From contig CM035806.1 of the NCBI GenBank assembly GCA_020466095.1, positions 70,809,277 to 70,873,276 of the forward strand: a stretch of 64,000 nt of DNA, written 5' to 3'. The notes beneath the pieces were generated by a model, which was not told the DNA's origin, did no database searches, and saw only the letters and a program-made list of their open reading frames with translations. A program made the position numbers and the translations under genes. The stretch is from Chlorops oryzae. Taxonomy: Eukaryota; Arthropoda; Insecta; Diptera; Chloropidae. Positions within the stretch are counted from its first letter, which is position 1, and each line of letters starts with the position of its first letter. Below, piece after piece: positions 10,664-21,622 of this stretch.

Positions 10664-11371
10664 ATGGAAACCATCGAACAAAGATTTGAAGAGAGCAAGA
10701 CTCGGTTCCAAGAATCTATGAAGCGGATCCGCCAAACGTTGCCGAAAACCAAACTGCTACCAGCCGATCTCGAAGAAGTAGCGTACAACAAAAAGATATC
10801 GGTTAGACCGAAGTCTTCCAACACCAGCTATCAACCTGATCGTCGGCTCATTGATACGACTGTATTGCCAGAGGAAGAAAGGTATGCTCCTCCACGGCCA
10901 ACGCCCAGCGAACCACAAAATAACGACGAAGGCCTGCTCGACATACTATTGCGCAAAGCTAGTGATGTGTTGATTCTCGATGGGTATGACCCAAACGAGG
11001 ATGACTGGAGTTGGCTTAGCGAAGAAGAGACGCCCACAGTCAGCAATAGCTCCGAACCTCCAACCACCGCCATACATACGGAAATCCCCATGCAAGTCCG
11101 AAAAGAAGTCCGGGAAGCTCAAAACGGAAGGCGGCCAGGAAAAACCCTAAAATATAGGAAGGAAATAAATGGAGAGTACTTCCAAATTAAAATTACAAAA
11201 ACGGGCATACCACATGTCAAAAGGGTTGCAGGTCCGCAAGATCACTCCCCATCATCAGCGACTCCAATAACGCAGGCAGCAGTGCCCAACAACAGCATGC
11301 AACGCAAAAGGCATCGTGGTGGCAGACACCGGGAGTGGTACGCCGACAAATATAGAAAAATAGTGAATTAG
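10664..11371 (+). CDS. U3-encoded ORF of unknown function, 235 aa
   Basis: An ATG-initiated open frame lies entirely inside U3 of the LTR, so in the RNA genome it would be read near the 3' end, after integrase, in the place where env or accessory genes sit in retroviruses. I recognise no domain. Visible features are a basic, Gln/Arg-rich N-terminus (residues 1-50), a Pro-rich acidic middle with DEGLLDILLRKASDVLILDG and NEDDWSWLSEEE (about residues 85-125), a short EYFQIKITKTGIPHV segment and a strongly basic C-terminus (RKRHRGGRHREW). No signal peptide or membrane segment is evident. The second LTR has the same frame with very few changes (one is Glu to Lys) except for the solo-LTR insertion, which hints at constraint. 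Function is unknown. AATAAA lies at about 11419. Confidence 0.65.
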   Translation: METIEQRFEESKTRFQESMKRIRQTLPKTKLLPADLEEVAYNKKISVRPKSSNTSYQPDRRLIDTTVLPEEERYAPPRPTPSEPQNNDEGLLDILLRKASDVLILDGYDPNEDDWSWLSEEETPTVSNSSEPPTTAIHTEIPMQVRKEVREAQNGRRPGKTLKYRKEINGEYFQIKITKTGIPHVKRVAGPQDHSPSSATPITQAAVPNNSMQRKRHRGGRHREWYADKYRKIVN

Positions 11372-12347
11372 AATATTTTTCATCAATGGTTATACAATAC
11401 AAAAAGGATCTCTGAATTAATAAAATATTTTTGAATTATTATTGTTATTAAAATCTTTTTAAACTAATATTAAAATACTAGTATTATTGAATTATTATTG
11501 AATTATTATTGAATTATTATTGAATTATTATTGAATTGTTATTGAATTGTAATTGAATTGTTATTGAACTAAATAATCGTAGATATAGAAAAAAAAAAAA
11601 AAAAAAAAAAGGAAACTGAATGAGATATTTTTTTTTTATTATGTTATGTAGGTAATAAATTATTGTAGACTACTGTAATAAGAGAAGTCAAAAGAAAAAA
11701 AAAAAAAAAAATTGACACTCAAAAAAGGAGAAAAGGAAAAGGAAAAAGAAAGAAAAAAAAGAAAAGAATAAATTAAAGAAAAAGGACGGAAAGCTAAATT
11801 ATAACGTAACGAATACAGTAACAATAATAACACTCACCGTAATGATCACCAACAGCAGCACTCGCAGTAACGCAGAATTTTTCGCAGCTTCCGAAGCATG
11901 CATTTATAATTTGCATTTATAACTTTTAATCAACTCGCGATTGTTTACGTTTTATTGACAAGTAGTCAAGAATGTCAAGAAAAGCGAAGGAAGGAAATTC
12001 ACGAACTAGGAATAATACTAGTTTTTTGTTCCTGCAGGGTTGCATTTATATCTCCACCAAAATAATAACGATTTCTATTTATTTTTAAATACAATTGTAC
12101 AAATCAAAGTTTAGAATTCGAAAGATACCTACATAAATATGTCACAACATTAATCATAGACATGCAACTCACTGTTATAGAGACCAATGCAGTTGAGTAT
12201 TGGTATAACAGTTATGAGAGTGTTATATCAAAGAAAAGGTAGAATAGAATTTAAACAAAAACAATGCGCTAGATCGCTATAAGCATTAGCAATATAGTCG
12301 AGAACATATACAACAACAAATTAGGCAAATGATGATCGCGAAATCAT
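11372..12347 (+). other. Non-coding rest of U3
   Basis: It contains AATAAA just after the ORF, a repeat of the TTATTGAAT type at 11480-11565, two long A/purine tracts (11588-11612 and 11694-11780) and otherwise A+T-rich sequence. No further gene is seen. Confidence 0.6.
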
Positions 12348-12356
12348 TATAAAAGG
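12348..12356 (+). promoter_or_regulatory. Putative LTR promoter TATA box
   Basis: TATAAAAGG, with the sequence AGCAAGCATAGTG about 25-35 bp downstream as a plausible start region. The same motif is conserved in the 3' LTR at 21614-21622. It sets the approximate U3/R border and places the 235-aa ORF upstream of the promoter within U3. Confidence 0.55.
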
Positions 12357-13034
12357 AGCGTGTTCCCAATGAAAAGCAAGCATAGTGTCCTACGCTGTGC
12401 TCGGAGCAAATTGTGATACGACTTGCTAAAAATATTAAGAGGATTTTCTTTTCGAGTTATGCCAAAAGGGTAAGACCCTTTTCATGCATATATGTTTTCT
12501 TCGCCTTTGCCGTAGAGAATTGCTTGTTTTCCTTTGTTTGTATATTTTTTTTTTTTTAATTTATTTTTTTATTTTTCTTAAACAATTTTTTTCAATTTTT
12601 TTGCTTTTTTCTTTTTTTTGTTTTGCCTTGTATTTTTTTTTTTTTTTTACTTACATTGAATATATACATTTTTTGCTCCATGACCTCGGACAGAGACGGA
12701 TAGGAGGAGTGCATGATAGGGCAGGGTGAGTGACGAATGTGTAAAAATTTGATCGAGAGTTATGAATGTAGAGTTATACAGAGATTGTGTGAATGCGTAA
12801 TTGAACGATAGGTATTTTTATGGCTACTTCCTCTTCTTTCTTTTTCTTTATATTTTTTTTCTGTTCCTTATTTCTCCCACCCACACATTTCGGTACGATT
12901 TTTCTTTGTTTAGATTGAGTAGAGAGTATGCGGAGTGGCAAGACTTCACGCCCATTACGGCGAGCTAGCCGCAGTTTTGCCACCGTACCGAGCCGCTACT
13001 ACGCACACCTACACAAACTGTCTCAATTTAACAA

Positions 13035-13046
13035 TGGCGCCCAACG
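13035..13046 (+). promoter_or_regulatory. Primer-binding site TGGCGCCCAACG (tRNA-Lys type)
   Basis: Starts one base after the 5' LTR. TGGCGCCCAACG is the tRNA-Lys-complementary site used by gypsy-group elements and many retroviruses. It shows that the preceding 2.7-kb repeat really is the 5' LTR. Confidence 0.85.
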
Positions 13047-13744
13047 AATGCTTTTTTTTTCTCTCAACTTTGTCATCACTTTTTAAATTTTTTTTCTACT
13101 AGCATCACCATCTTCTTTCTAGCTTCTTTCATAAAAATATCTTAAAGTAGTTTTTTTGTTGTGACGGGGGGAGTTTTTGTCCTGGCTGAATGCAGCAAAT
13201 TCCAATAGTACTAGATACAGAATTTTTGTGCGAACGGCTAACAAAATTTTTTAATCAGTTATGTGTTAAGGGGGCTTCAACAAATCAGGGTCTAGACCAG
13301 GAGTTGAAATGCTCTTTAAGCGTAGCTGAAAACGGTTTTTGGGGAAAGGGAATGAATATTGTGAGATATGTAAAGCTACCGCAAGTTGTTGCGTCAACGA
13401 CTTTACTCGTGAGGTTTTTGATCAAAAACATTCTAAATAGGCACTGAGACATCCTCTTCTCTAGTTGAAGATGAAGAGCGGGTCACAGGCATGACTAAAA
13501 AGAGCGGGGTGGGGAATTCGCACGACTCGTACATGACAAACGGACAACAATGAATCCAACCAACTCCTACTGGGAATCCTGTTCAGTAACCACATATCGC
13601 AATTTATAAAATTTTTTTTTGATTTTTAAACCTTTGTTTTTTTTAATTTTTATATATATAAAATTTTTTTTATTTGTACTCATTACAATCCGTGAGAATA
13701 ATTTTTAGTTAGGATATATATATATACTTTTTTTTTTGTTTTTA
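13047..13744 (+). other. Leader of the gypsy element, with a small uORF
   Basis: About 700 bp of leader. An ATG-started frame of 85 codons lies at 13190-13447 (MQQIPIVLDTEFLCERLTKF...). I know no family for it, and it could be an upstream ORF or chance. The tract before gag is T-rich, and (TA)n precedes the gag start. Confidence 0.5.
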
Positions 13745-15382
13745 ATGGACAGAGAAAACTCGAGACCTCACGAAGAGCAAAGGCTGACACGAAACCAACG
13801 CAAGCAACTAGGGTTGCCAATTGTCGGAACTATTAATACTATATTGGTAGATAGACCATCAGAAGCTAGTACTATTACCAACGACAGACCTTATCACTTA
13901 CAAACAAACTCACCTAGTTTTTCATCAAAAGTTAATCAGCTCTCCATTATGTCTGAAACACAGGAGGTAGAAGAAAACAATCTCCGAGATCAATTAAGTG
14001 GACTTGAGATTAATGAAAGACAGGAAGACAACACTCAAAATAACAGACGGCCAATAACCAACACTACGAATATGGATGCTAATGAAGGGTTAATGAATAT
14101 ACAACGACAAATAAGTGACCTTGTCCACATAATTAATACTCAAAATCAGGGCATTGTAGGTTGCATGGAGGAAATCCGCAACGTCCGAGGGAAGTTTGTA
14201 ACGATAGAAAGTCAGTTAGGAATACTAGGGAACAGAAGTGTGCAGCTAGATCCACAGCCTCAATCTACGCCTTTAAGGGAACAGCCCAGGACAAGTGAGA
14301 CACAAACCGGTGTTAGACATCGGTTTAACCATGAATCGAATTCAAGACTCGACGAAACATTGACAACAAGCGAGATTCTTAGAATGAACAAAATAGATTT
14401 AAATCGATGGCAAATTAAAATCGACGGCACAAATAAAGAGATGACGGTAGAGAGTTTTCTTTTTCGAATAGAACGATTGGCAGAAACGCACGGAATTCCG
14501 CATAACAAGCTCTCCAAGGATTTCCACTGCTTACTAAAAGATAATGCGGAAAAATGGTATTGGCAGGTATTGGAAGATAATAAGGATAATCCCGACATTG
14601 ATTATGAAGATATCAAGCGTGAGCTCCTCAGCCACTATAAGTCTACGCAGACGGATTTCGAAGTAATAAAGGAACTTGTAGAGCGTAAGCAACAAATAGG
14701 GGAATCATTCGAGGATTTTTATACCGAAATGCATAATATTAGCTTTAAATTGCAAAACAGGGTAGCAGAGGGAGACTTAGTCAACATAATAAAAAATAAT
14801 CTGAGGGGACAAGTAGCGACTATGTTGTTTTCAAGCAAAATATTAACACTATCGGAATTAAAAACAGAATGCAAAAGAGCTGAAAAGGTATTGCGAGACT
14901 CAAGACCGAAACCCCGACAAGTGGGTGAAATACATGTTGACGAAATGACATCAGGCGAACAGGCTAAGGACGTTATAAGACAAAATAGTGTATAAGCAGT
15001 TACATACCATCCAAACCCAACAAGACGGTATGATCATAGAAGCGCTAGTGCAGAACCAAAACCTGAAAGACCACCAGTAACGATTAACAGTCAAGCCAAA
15101 AATAGTTTCAAGAGCCCAGTAAATAAACCCAATTTGTGTCCATCCCCATTTCACTTAAATCTTTGTTTCAGTTGTAGCATGCCAGGAGATTACTACAGGA
15201 AAAATAATGAAACCACTGAAGTCTGCCAGAGTTCGTTTCATGCAATGAAATGTTTTTTGTGTGATAAAAGCGATTCATATTGTGTGTATGAAGGTAATAG
15301 GCCGAAAACTTTTTTAAACGTCGCAGAGGTGACCGGAGCCCCGAGCTACTCAGAACAGACTCCGGAACCCCTTCAATTTTAA
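13745..15382 (+). pseudogene. gag: gag (capsid and degenerate zinc knuckle) with one in-frame stop
   Basis: The first ATG of the frame is at 13745. The N-terminal third is polar and disordered-looking. The capsid-like retrotransposon gag domain spans roughly residues 220-370 (motifs IDGTNKEMTVESFLFRIERL and KDNAEKWYWQVL). The frame stops at TAA 14993-14995 but stays open afterwards in the same frame to 15382. The extension holds a Cys-rich tail (CFSCSMPGDYYRKN, then CFLCDKSDSYC) that looks like CCHC knuckles missing a His and a Cys. The stop is therefore likely a mutation, and this tail the nucleocapsid. Pol overlaps the end in another frame, so a ribosomal frameshift is probably used in the family. 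Confidence 0.8.
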
Positions 15383-15383
15383 G

Positions 15384-16041
15384 CCGTCCCCTTACATCGA
15401 CAACCAACACGCCACTCAAGAAACAACCAAAACCACTCCACCAACGAATAGTAGAATATGAACAAGCAAGGGCACGAATATTTTGTGAATCTCTGAGTAC
15501 AAACCGAAACAGAAGAATTGTTAAAAAAATTGAAAAACTCAGAAAAAGACATAAAATCTTGCGAAAAATAAAAAGAAACGTAGTGTCATCGGTCTGTACC
15601 GTTGAGGGGGATAATAGGCTCTTTGCTAAAACAAAAGTGGGAGGGATGGAAGTTACGGCATTATTGGATTCAGGCGCGACTAGTAGTTGTATAGGAAAAG
15701 GAGGGTTGAAGTTAGTAAAAGGAAGAGAAAATAAAATTTATAAAATAAAAACGGAAAAAATAAAAACCGCCAATGGTGGAGAAACACCAGTAACAGGCGT
15801 TATAACTCTGCCAGTCGAGTGGAATAATGAAACAAAGAGCATAGACTTTTATATTGTCCCAGCGTTAGAGCAAGATGTCTACTTTGGAATAGATTTTTGG
15901 TATTCTTTCGAGATAGATCTGTTAGGAAAAGTCCGGACCAAAAATGCTATAGAAGAACCACAAAACCCTGGGCAAAGGCTCACAGCTGAGGAACCAGTAA
16001 ACATGGTCAGACAACATGATCACTCTAAAAACACCTCTTGA
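15384..16041 (+). pseudogene. pol: pol: aspartic protease region
   Basis: The frame differs from gag and is open from before the gag stop, so the 15559 start (a TTG) is not meaningful. It holds the retroviral-type protease motif ALLDSGATSSCIG, with the catalytic Asp in DSG, and a second half ending VYFGIDFWYSFEIDL. The frame runs into a stop at 16041, while the RT frame has already begun in another phase around 16016. The simplest reading is a one-base indel between about 15960 and 16020. In intact relatives protease, RT, RNase H and integrase form one polyprotein. Confidence 0.8.
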
Positions 16042-17011
16042 AGAACATGTGATTGAAATCATAAATGAAGACGTACCAATAAAACAACGACACTATCCAG
16101 TGTCACCAGTAATTCAGGAATTGCTGTACGCCGAATTAGATAGAATGATAGCACTAGGAGTAATCGAGGAGTCTAACAGTAGTTGGAGTTCATCTGTAAC
16201 GTTAGTACGAAAACCTGGCAAAAACAGGATTTGTTTAGATGCGCGTAAGGTAAATGAACGAACAATTAAAGACGCATATCCATTGCCAAACATTGATGGC
16301 ATATTAAGCCGCCTACAGGACACAAAATATATCTCAGCGATAGATCTAAAGGACGCTTTTTGGCAAATACCCTTAGAAAAAAAGTCACGGGAAAAAACCG
16401 CCTTTACTGTCCCAGGGCGTCCGCTATATCAGTACACTGTTATGCCATTTGGATTGTGCAATGCTGCACAAAGAATGTGCAGATTGATGGATAAGGTTAT
16501 ACCAGCCAGGCTCAGGGAAAATGTATTTGTCTACTTGGACGATCTATTGTTATGTTCAACAGATTTCGAGAATCACATACTATTGCTAAAAGAGGTAGGC
16601 CAGTGCTTGAACCAAGCAAAGCTAACCATCAACGTCGAAAAAAGCAAATTCTGTTTCCGAGAATTAAAATACTTAAGTTTTATTGTAGGAGAGGGCACCA
16701 TTAGGACAGACGAAAGCAAAATTACGGCAGTCACAGATTTTCCGATACCAAAATCTCCGAAACAACTCCGGAGATTCCTTGGAATGACAGGCTGGTACCG
16801 GAGATTTATCCAGGATTACGCATCAATAGCAGCACCCTTGCACTCATGCCTTACCAAAGACAGAATAAAAAAATTCTGCCTGGACGAAGAAGCCTTAAAG
16901 CCCTATGATGATTTAAAACAAGCAATGATAAGCGCACCAGTGCTTGTCAACCCCAATTTTAAGAAACATTTCTATATTCAATGTGATGCCTCTAACGATG
17001 GTGTTGGGGGG
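16016..17011 (+). pseudogene. pol: pol: reverse transcriptase
   Basis: Classic gypsy-type RT blocks in order: the LGVIEESNSSWSSSVTLVRK fingers motif, RICLDARKVN, ISAIDLKDAFWQIPL (first Asp), MPFGLCNAAQRMCRLMDKVI, VYLDDLLLCS (the YLDD catalytic pair), and the LRRFLGMTGWYRRFIQDYAS connection. It then enters RNase H at CDASNDGVGG. The frame is lost within the run of six G at about 17005-17011: seven G would keep it open into the RNase H/integrase frame. This may be a sequencing homopolymer error rather than a real mutation. Confidence 0.85.
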
Positions 17012-18612
17012 TCTTATTTCAGTTAGATGATGAGGGTAATGAAAGGCCTGTAGCGTATGTATCGACAAAGCTCAACAAAGCGCAGAAAAACTATAGCGTT
17101 ACAGAGCTTGAATGCTATGCAGCTATACTGTCTGTAAAACGCTTCCGACCATATGTGGAAGGTCTTCCATTCACTATAATCACAGATCACGCCAGCCTTA
17201 AATGGCTAATGAATCAAAAAGACTTGTCAGAGAGACTAGCCCGTTGGAGCTTAAAGCTACAGCGATACAATTTTGAGATCAAACATAGGAAAGGCTCCCA
17301 GAATATAGTTCCCGACACACTATCGAGAGCATATATTGAAGAACTGAGAATAGAAAGGAAACTTGATATCGATCTAGACTCGCCTAGCTTTCAGTCCGAT
17401 GAGTACAAAGAACTTATCAGAAAAATTGAAGAGAATAAAAACCAACTGCCAGACCTCTGTGAATCTCAGGGTTATGTGTATAAGAGGACACAATTCGCCA
17501 GTGGGGATCCTATTCAAGAGGATCGGGCATGGAAATTGTGGGTACCCCGAGATCTCCGTGACGATCTAGTAGAAAAGGCACATTTTTCAGAATCAACAGG
17601 ACACGGGGGGATTCATAAGACACTTGAAAGGGTAAAACTCAAGTACTATTGGCCAGGATTATCAAAAAGTGTTCAGAAAATTGTTAATAATTGTGAGTCC
17701 TGTAAATGCAACAAAAGCCATAATTTTATAAAAAGACCACCAATGGGAGCACAACAAAATACCTTACGTCCATTCCAAAGACTCTACATTGACTTTATGG
17801 GGCCATACCCCAGAAAAAAAGCTGGCAATGCATACATTTTCGTTTGTTTAGATCATTTTTCAAAATATGTCTTTCTAAAACCAATGAGAAAGGCCGTAAC
17901 CACAGAAGTAATAAAATATCTTGAAAAAGATATTTTTCACATATTTGGAGTGCCAGAGTTTGTACACTCAGATAACGGAAAGCAATTCATTTCAGGGCAA
18001 TTCCAAAAATTTCTTGAGAACTATGGTATAACCCACGTAAAAACTGCCGTATATTCACCTCAAGCTAATGCTTCAGAAAGAGTTAATCGGTCTGTTTTAC
18101 AAATGATTAGGGCTTTTATTAAAAACGACCAACGTAAATCGGATGATTATGTTAGTAATGCCGCTTTCGCACTACGTAGCGCCGTCCATAGTGCCACAAA
18201 ATTAGAACCTTACTACGTACTGTTTGGGTTACATATGATGCAACATGGCGATTCGTATAAGCTCAGCCGCCGTTTAGACACTTTGGGAAAAGAAGACTTT
18301 AGGATCTCCTATCAAACGGACAAACAACAAATAATTCAAGACTGGGTACTAAGAGAATTAAAAAACGCATACGAAAAGGCTGAAAAAACTTACAATACAC
18401 GTTGTAGAGAGATAAAATATAAAGAAGGACAAATTGTTTATAGGAAAAATTTCCGCCAAAGCCAGCTTGTTGAAGTAAACAACTCCAAACTTGCTCCAAC
18501 AAATGTGAGGTGCGTGGTTATGAAATGTATAGGAAATTCCATGTACGAATTAGGCAATATGTCAGGGAAAAATATTGGAGTATACCATGCTAAGGATCTT
18601 TTCGCTGCATAA
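17012..18612 (+). pseudogene. pol: pol: RNase H and integrase (intact downstream frame)
   Basis: After the G-run slip the frame is open to 18612. RNase H residues are seen in VTELECYAAIL and ITDHASLKWLM. Integrase has an HHCC zinc module (HGGIHKTL...CESCKCNK) and a catalytic core with Asp in LYIDFMGPYPR, Asp in VHSDNGKQFIS and Glu in PQANASERVNRS. By my count 34 residues separate the last two. The PQANASERVNRS form is, from memory, typical of Osvaldo/Ulysses-like elements. A GPY/F-like C-terminal region (FRQSQLVEVNNSKLAP...YHAKDLF) follows. The catalytic residues are all present, so the integrase domain itself looks intact. Confidence 0.85.
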
Positions 18613-18906
18613 ATAGCTTCACTAAATTTACCTCAAGCAATACAATATGCTAATAGTATATACAATATTTATATTAAAAAGCCCGGTTAGTTTAGTCAAT
18701 AGAACATGATCCTCAAACTCAGGGGTAGGTCGAAGCCACACGTTGAATAGTTGAAAGAAGAAGGTAATAAAATGTATACACAAAAAAAAAAAAAAAAAAA
18801 AAAAAATTTATTAAGATATAATATCCTGCTCCGATGGTTGTTTTTCGGATTCATTCCATATCGCACACGTCAATGCGACAATATGCGATATCGATGGTCC
18901 CGAGCC
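18613..18906 (+). other. Region between integrase and 3' LTR; no env
   Basis: No env-like frame is present. It contains purine-rich GAAAGAAGAAGG at about 18755 and an A27 run at 18782-18808, either of which might have served as a polypurine tract, but neither touches the LTR. The last bases before the LTR are GTCCCGAGCC. Confidence 0.6.
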
Positions 18907-19250
18907 TGTTACGTAGCAGTGCAGACAATTTAAATTCAACCTTGTTCCCAATGAACTCGCGGTAAAATTAATAAATACATCCAATTTGTGAGATACGTAT
19001 ATATTTATTGAATATATGTATATATATTTTTTTATATATAACAAAAAAAAAAAAAGAAAGAAAGAAAAAAGAAAAAAAAGGAAAACGGAAAGAAATAGAT
19101 ACATTAGTATTCCTTAATATGAGACATAAAGAGAAGAAGAAGGAAAAACAAGTAAAAAGTAATTCCCTACGACAGGTAAGCCGCTTAAAATCATCTACAT
19201 CCTTATACATTTGATTATTTTAAAAATAAAAATAAAGGATTAACTAAATA

Positions 19251-20670
19251 TGGAAACCATCGAACAAAGATTTGAAGAGAGCAAGACTCGGTTCCAAGAA
19301 TCTATGAAGCGGATCCGCCAAACGCTGCCGAAAACCAAACTGCTACCAGCTGTTGTGATTCTATGCAAGTGATATGTTCCCTATGAACATAATGCCTAAA
19401 ATCCTTTGTGAAAATAAAAAGGACACAAGATTTATACGTTATAATATTTTTTATTAATCCTTATTTATTTCACAATGTTATTAATGCTATCTACTTACAT
19501 TTACTCTTAAAACTTCCCTAATTCCCTATTCTCCAAGTCCACGCTCTAATCGCTGTTGCCACTGGTGAGTACATACGAGTCGAGTTGGGACTGTCGCAAA
19601 CTGATCTTCCGCAAAGAGTCCCTTTCTCCATCTCGATCTTCGGCTTATATGAAAAGAAACTGCTGATGCCGCATTGCTCATTTTCCAATTGCGTCTCGTT
19701 GAATTATTGTGCAACTTCTGGAACTGCTGAGCGCGTTCAATGTTGATCTAGTTTTCGATCTGCTTTTGCTCAATTGATTTTCGAGGTCACCAGATGTCAC
19801 ACTCGCCGCATAAGCACTTTCGCCAGGTGTTGCCTGAATTCCCTTGCGTTCGGAAATTCGCTTATCAAGTATTACTGCTCGCCGCTCTGGTCGTGTGCCA
19901 ACGTTGATCATATTTCGTATTTAAACTTGGATTCGTTGTTGTTGTTGTTGTTCTTTTGTATCTGCTGAAGTCGTTTTATTATATTTTGGTATATTCGTAC
20001 AAAGGTGACCATCGTGCATAATAATTGAATGCTCGTGAGTCGAATGTTGACTCACAACACAGCCGATCTCGAAGAAGTAGCGTACAACAAAAAGATATCG
20101 GTTAGACCGAAGTCTTCCAACACCAGCTATCAACCTGATCGTCGGCTCATTGATACGACTGTATTGCCAGAGGAAGAAAGGTATGCTCCTCCACGGCCAA
20201 CGCCCAGCGAACCACAAAATAACGACGAAGGCCTGCTCGATATACTATTGCGCAAAGCTAGTGATGTGTTGATTCTCGATGGGTATGACCCAAACGAGGA
20301 TGACTGGAGTTGGCTTAGCGAAGAAAAGACGCCCACAGTCAGCAATAGCTCCGAACCTCCAACCACCGCCATACATACGGAAATCCCCATGCAAGTCCGA
20401 AAAGAAGTCCGGGAAGCTCAAAACGGAAGGCGGCCAGGAAAAACCCTAAAATATAGGAAGGAAATAAATGGAGAGTACTTCCAAATTAAAATTACAAAAA
20501 CGGGCATACCACATGTCAAAAGGGTTGCAGGTCCGCAAGATCACTCCCCATCATCAGCGACTCCAATAACGCAGGCAGCAGTGCCCAACAACAGCATGCA
20601 ACGCAAAAGGCATCGTGGTGGCAGACACCGGGAGTGGTACGCCGACAAATATAGAAAAATAGTGAATTAG
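19251..20670 (+). pseudogene. Second copy of the U3 ORF, split by a solo LTR
   Basis: The ATG at 19251 and the first 33 codons match the intact copy at 10664. At 19350 the frame is cut by the inserted LTR. The remaining codons (LEEVAYNKKISVRPK onward) continue at about 20061-20670 without further stops. Removing the insertion and one CAGC duplication would restore one open frame. Confidence 0.8.
19351..20059 (-). mobile_element. Solo LTR, 709 bp, TSD CAGC
   Basis: Minus-strand LTR from TGTTGTGAGTCAACATTCG (20059) to ...AGAATCACAACA (19351). The 4-bp target duplications CAGC at 19347-19350 and 20060-20063 are confirmed by the uninterrupted sequence in the 5' LTR. Start, length and layout match the LTR at 279-1681, so it belongs to that family group. 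Confidence 0.9.
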
Positions 20671-21613
20671 AATATTTTTCATCAATGGTTATACAATACA
20701 AAAAGGATCTCTGAATTAATAAAATATTTTTGAATTATTATTCTTATTAAAATCTTTTTAAACTAATATTAAAATACTAGTATTATTGAATTATTATTGA
20801 ATTATTATTGAATTGTTATTGAATTGTAATTGAATTGTTATTGAACTGAATAATCGTAGATATAGAAAAAAAAAAAGGAAACTGAATGAGATATTTTTTT
20901 TTTATTATGTTATGTAGGTAATAAATTATTGTAGACTACTGTAATAAGAGAAGTCAAAAGAAAAAAAAAAAAAAAAATTGACACTCAAAAAAGGAGAAAA
21001 GGAAAAGGAAAAAGAAAGAAAAAAAAGAAAAGAATAAATTAAAGAAAAAGGACGGAAAGCTAAATTATAACGTAACGAATACAGTAACAATAATAACACT
21101 CACCGTAATGATCACCAACAGCAGCACTCGCAGTAACGCAGTATTTTTCGCAGCTTCTGAAGCATGCATTTATAATTTGCATTTATAACTTTTAATCAAC
21201 TCGCGATTGTTTACGTTTTATTGACAAGTAGTCAAGAATGTCAAGAAAAGCGAAGGAAGGAAATTCACGAACTAGGAATAATACTAGTTTTTTGTTCCTG
21301 CAGGGTTGCATTTATATCTCCACCAAAATAATAACGATTTCTTTTTATTTTTAAATACAATTGTACAAATCAAAGTTTAGAATTCGAAAGATACCTACAT
21401 AAATATGTCACAACATTAATCATAGACATGCAACTCACTGTTATAGAGACCAATGCAGTTGAGTATTGGTATAACAGTTATGAGAGTGTTATATCAAAGA
21501 AAAGGTAGAATAGAATTTAAACAAAAACAATGCGCTAGATCGATATAAGCATTAGCAATATAGTCGAGAACATATACAACAACAAATTAGGCAAATGATG
21601 ATCGCGAAATCAT

Positions 21614-21622
21614 TATAAAAGG
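21614..21622 (+). promoter_or_regulatory. TATA box of the 3' LTR
   Basis: TATAAAAGG, the counterpart of 12348-12356. Confidence 0.5.

Larger units (their letters stand above)
10319..13033 (+). repeat. 5' LTR, 2715 bp
   Basis: U3 spans 10319 to about 12380, judged from the TATA box at 12348, with R/U5 from there to 13033. It carries the 235-codon ORF (10664-11371), A-rich and purine-rich tracts, a TTATTGAAT repeat array around 11480-11565 and pyrimidine tracts around 12540-12650. Compared with the 3' LTR it lacks about 390 bp that correspond to 21938-22328. Confidence 0.9.

Noticed and set aside
12484..12729. 81-codon Phe-rich ORF and its counterpart near 21679
   Set aside because: Driven by T-rich tracts of the LTR U5 region; not conserved between the two LTRs because of length changes.
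18613..18906. Possible env gene after integrase
   Set aside because: Only short frames around the A tract; no signal peptide, glycosylation pattern or membrane segment.
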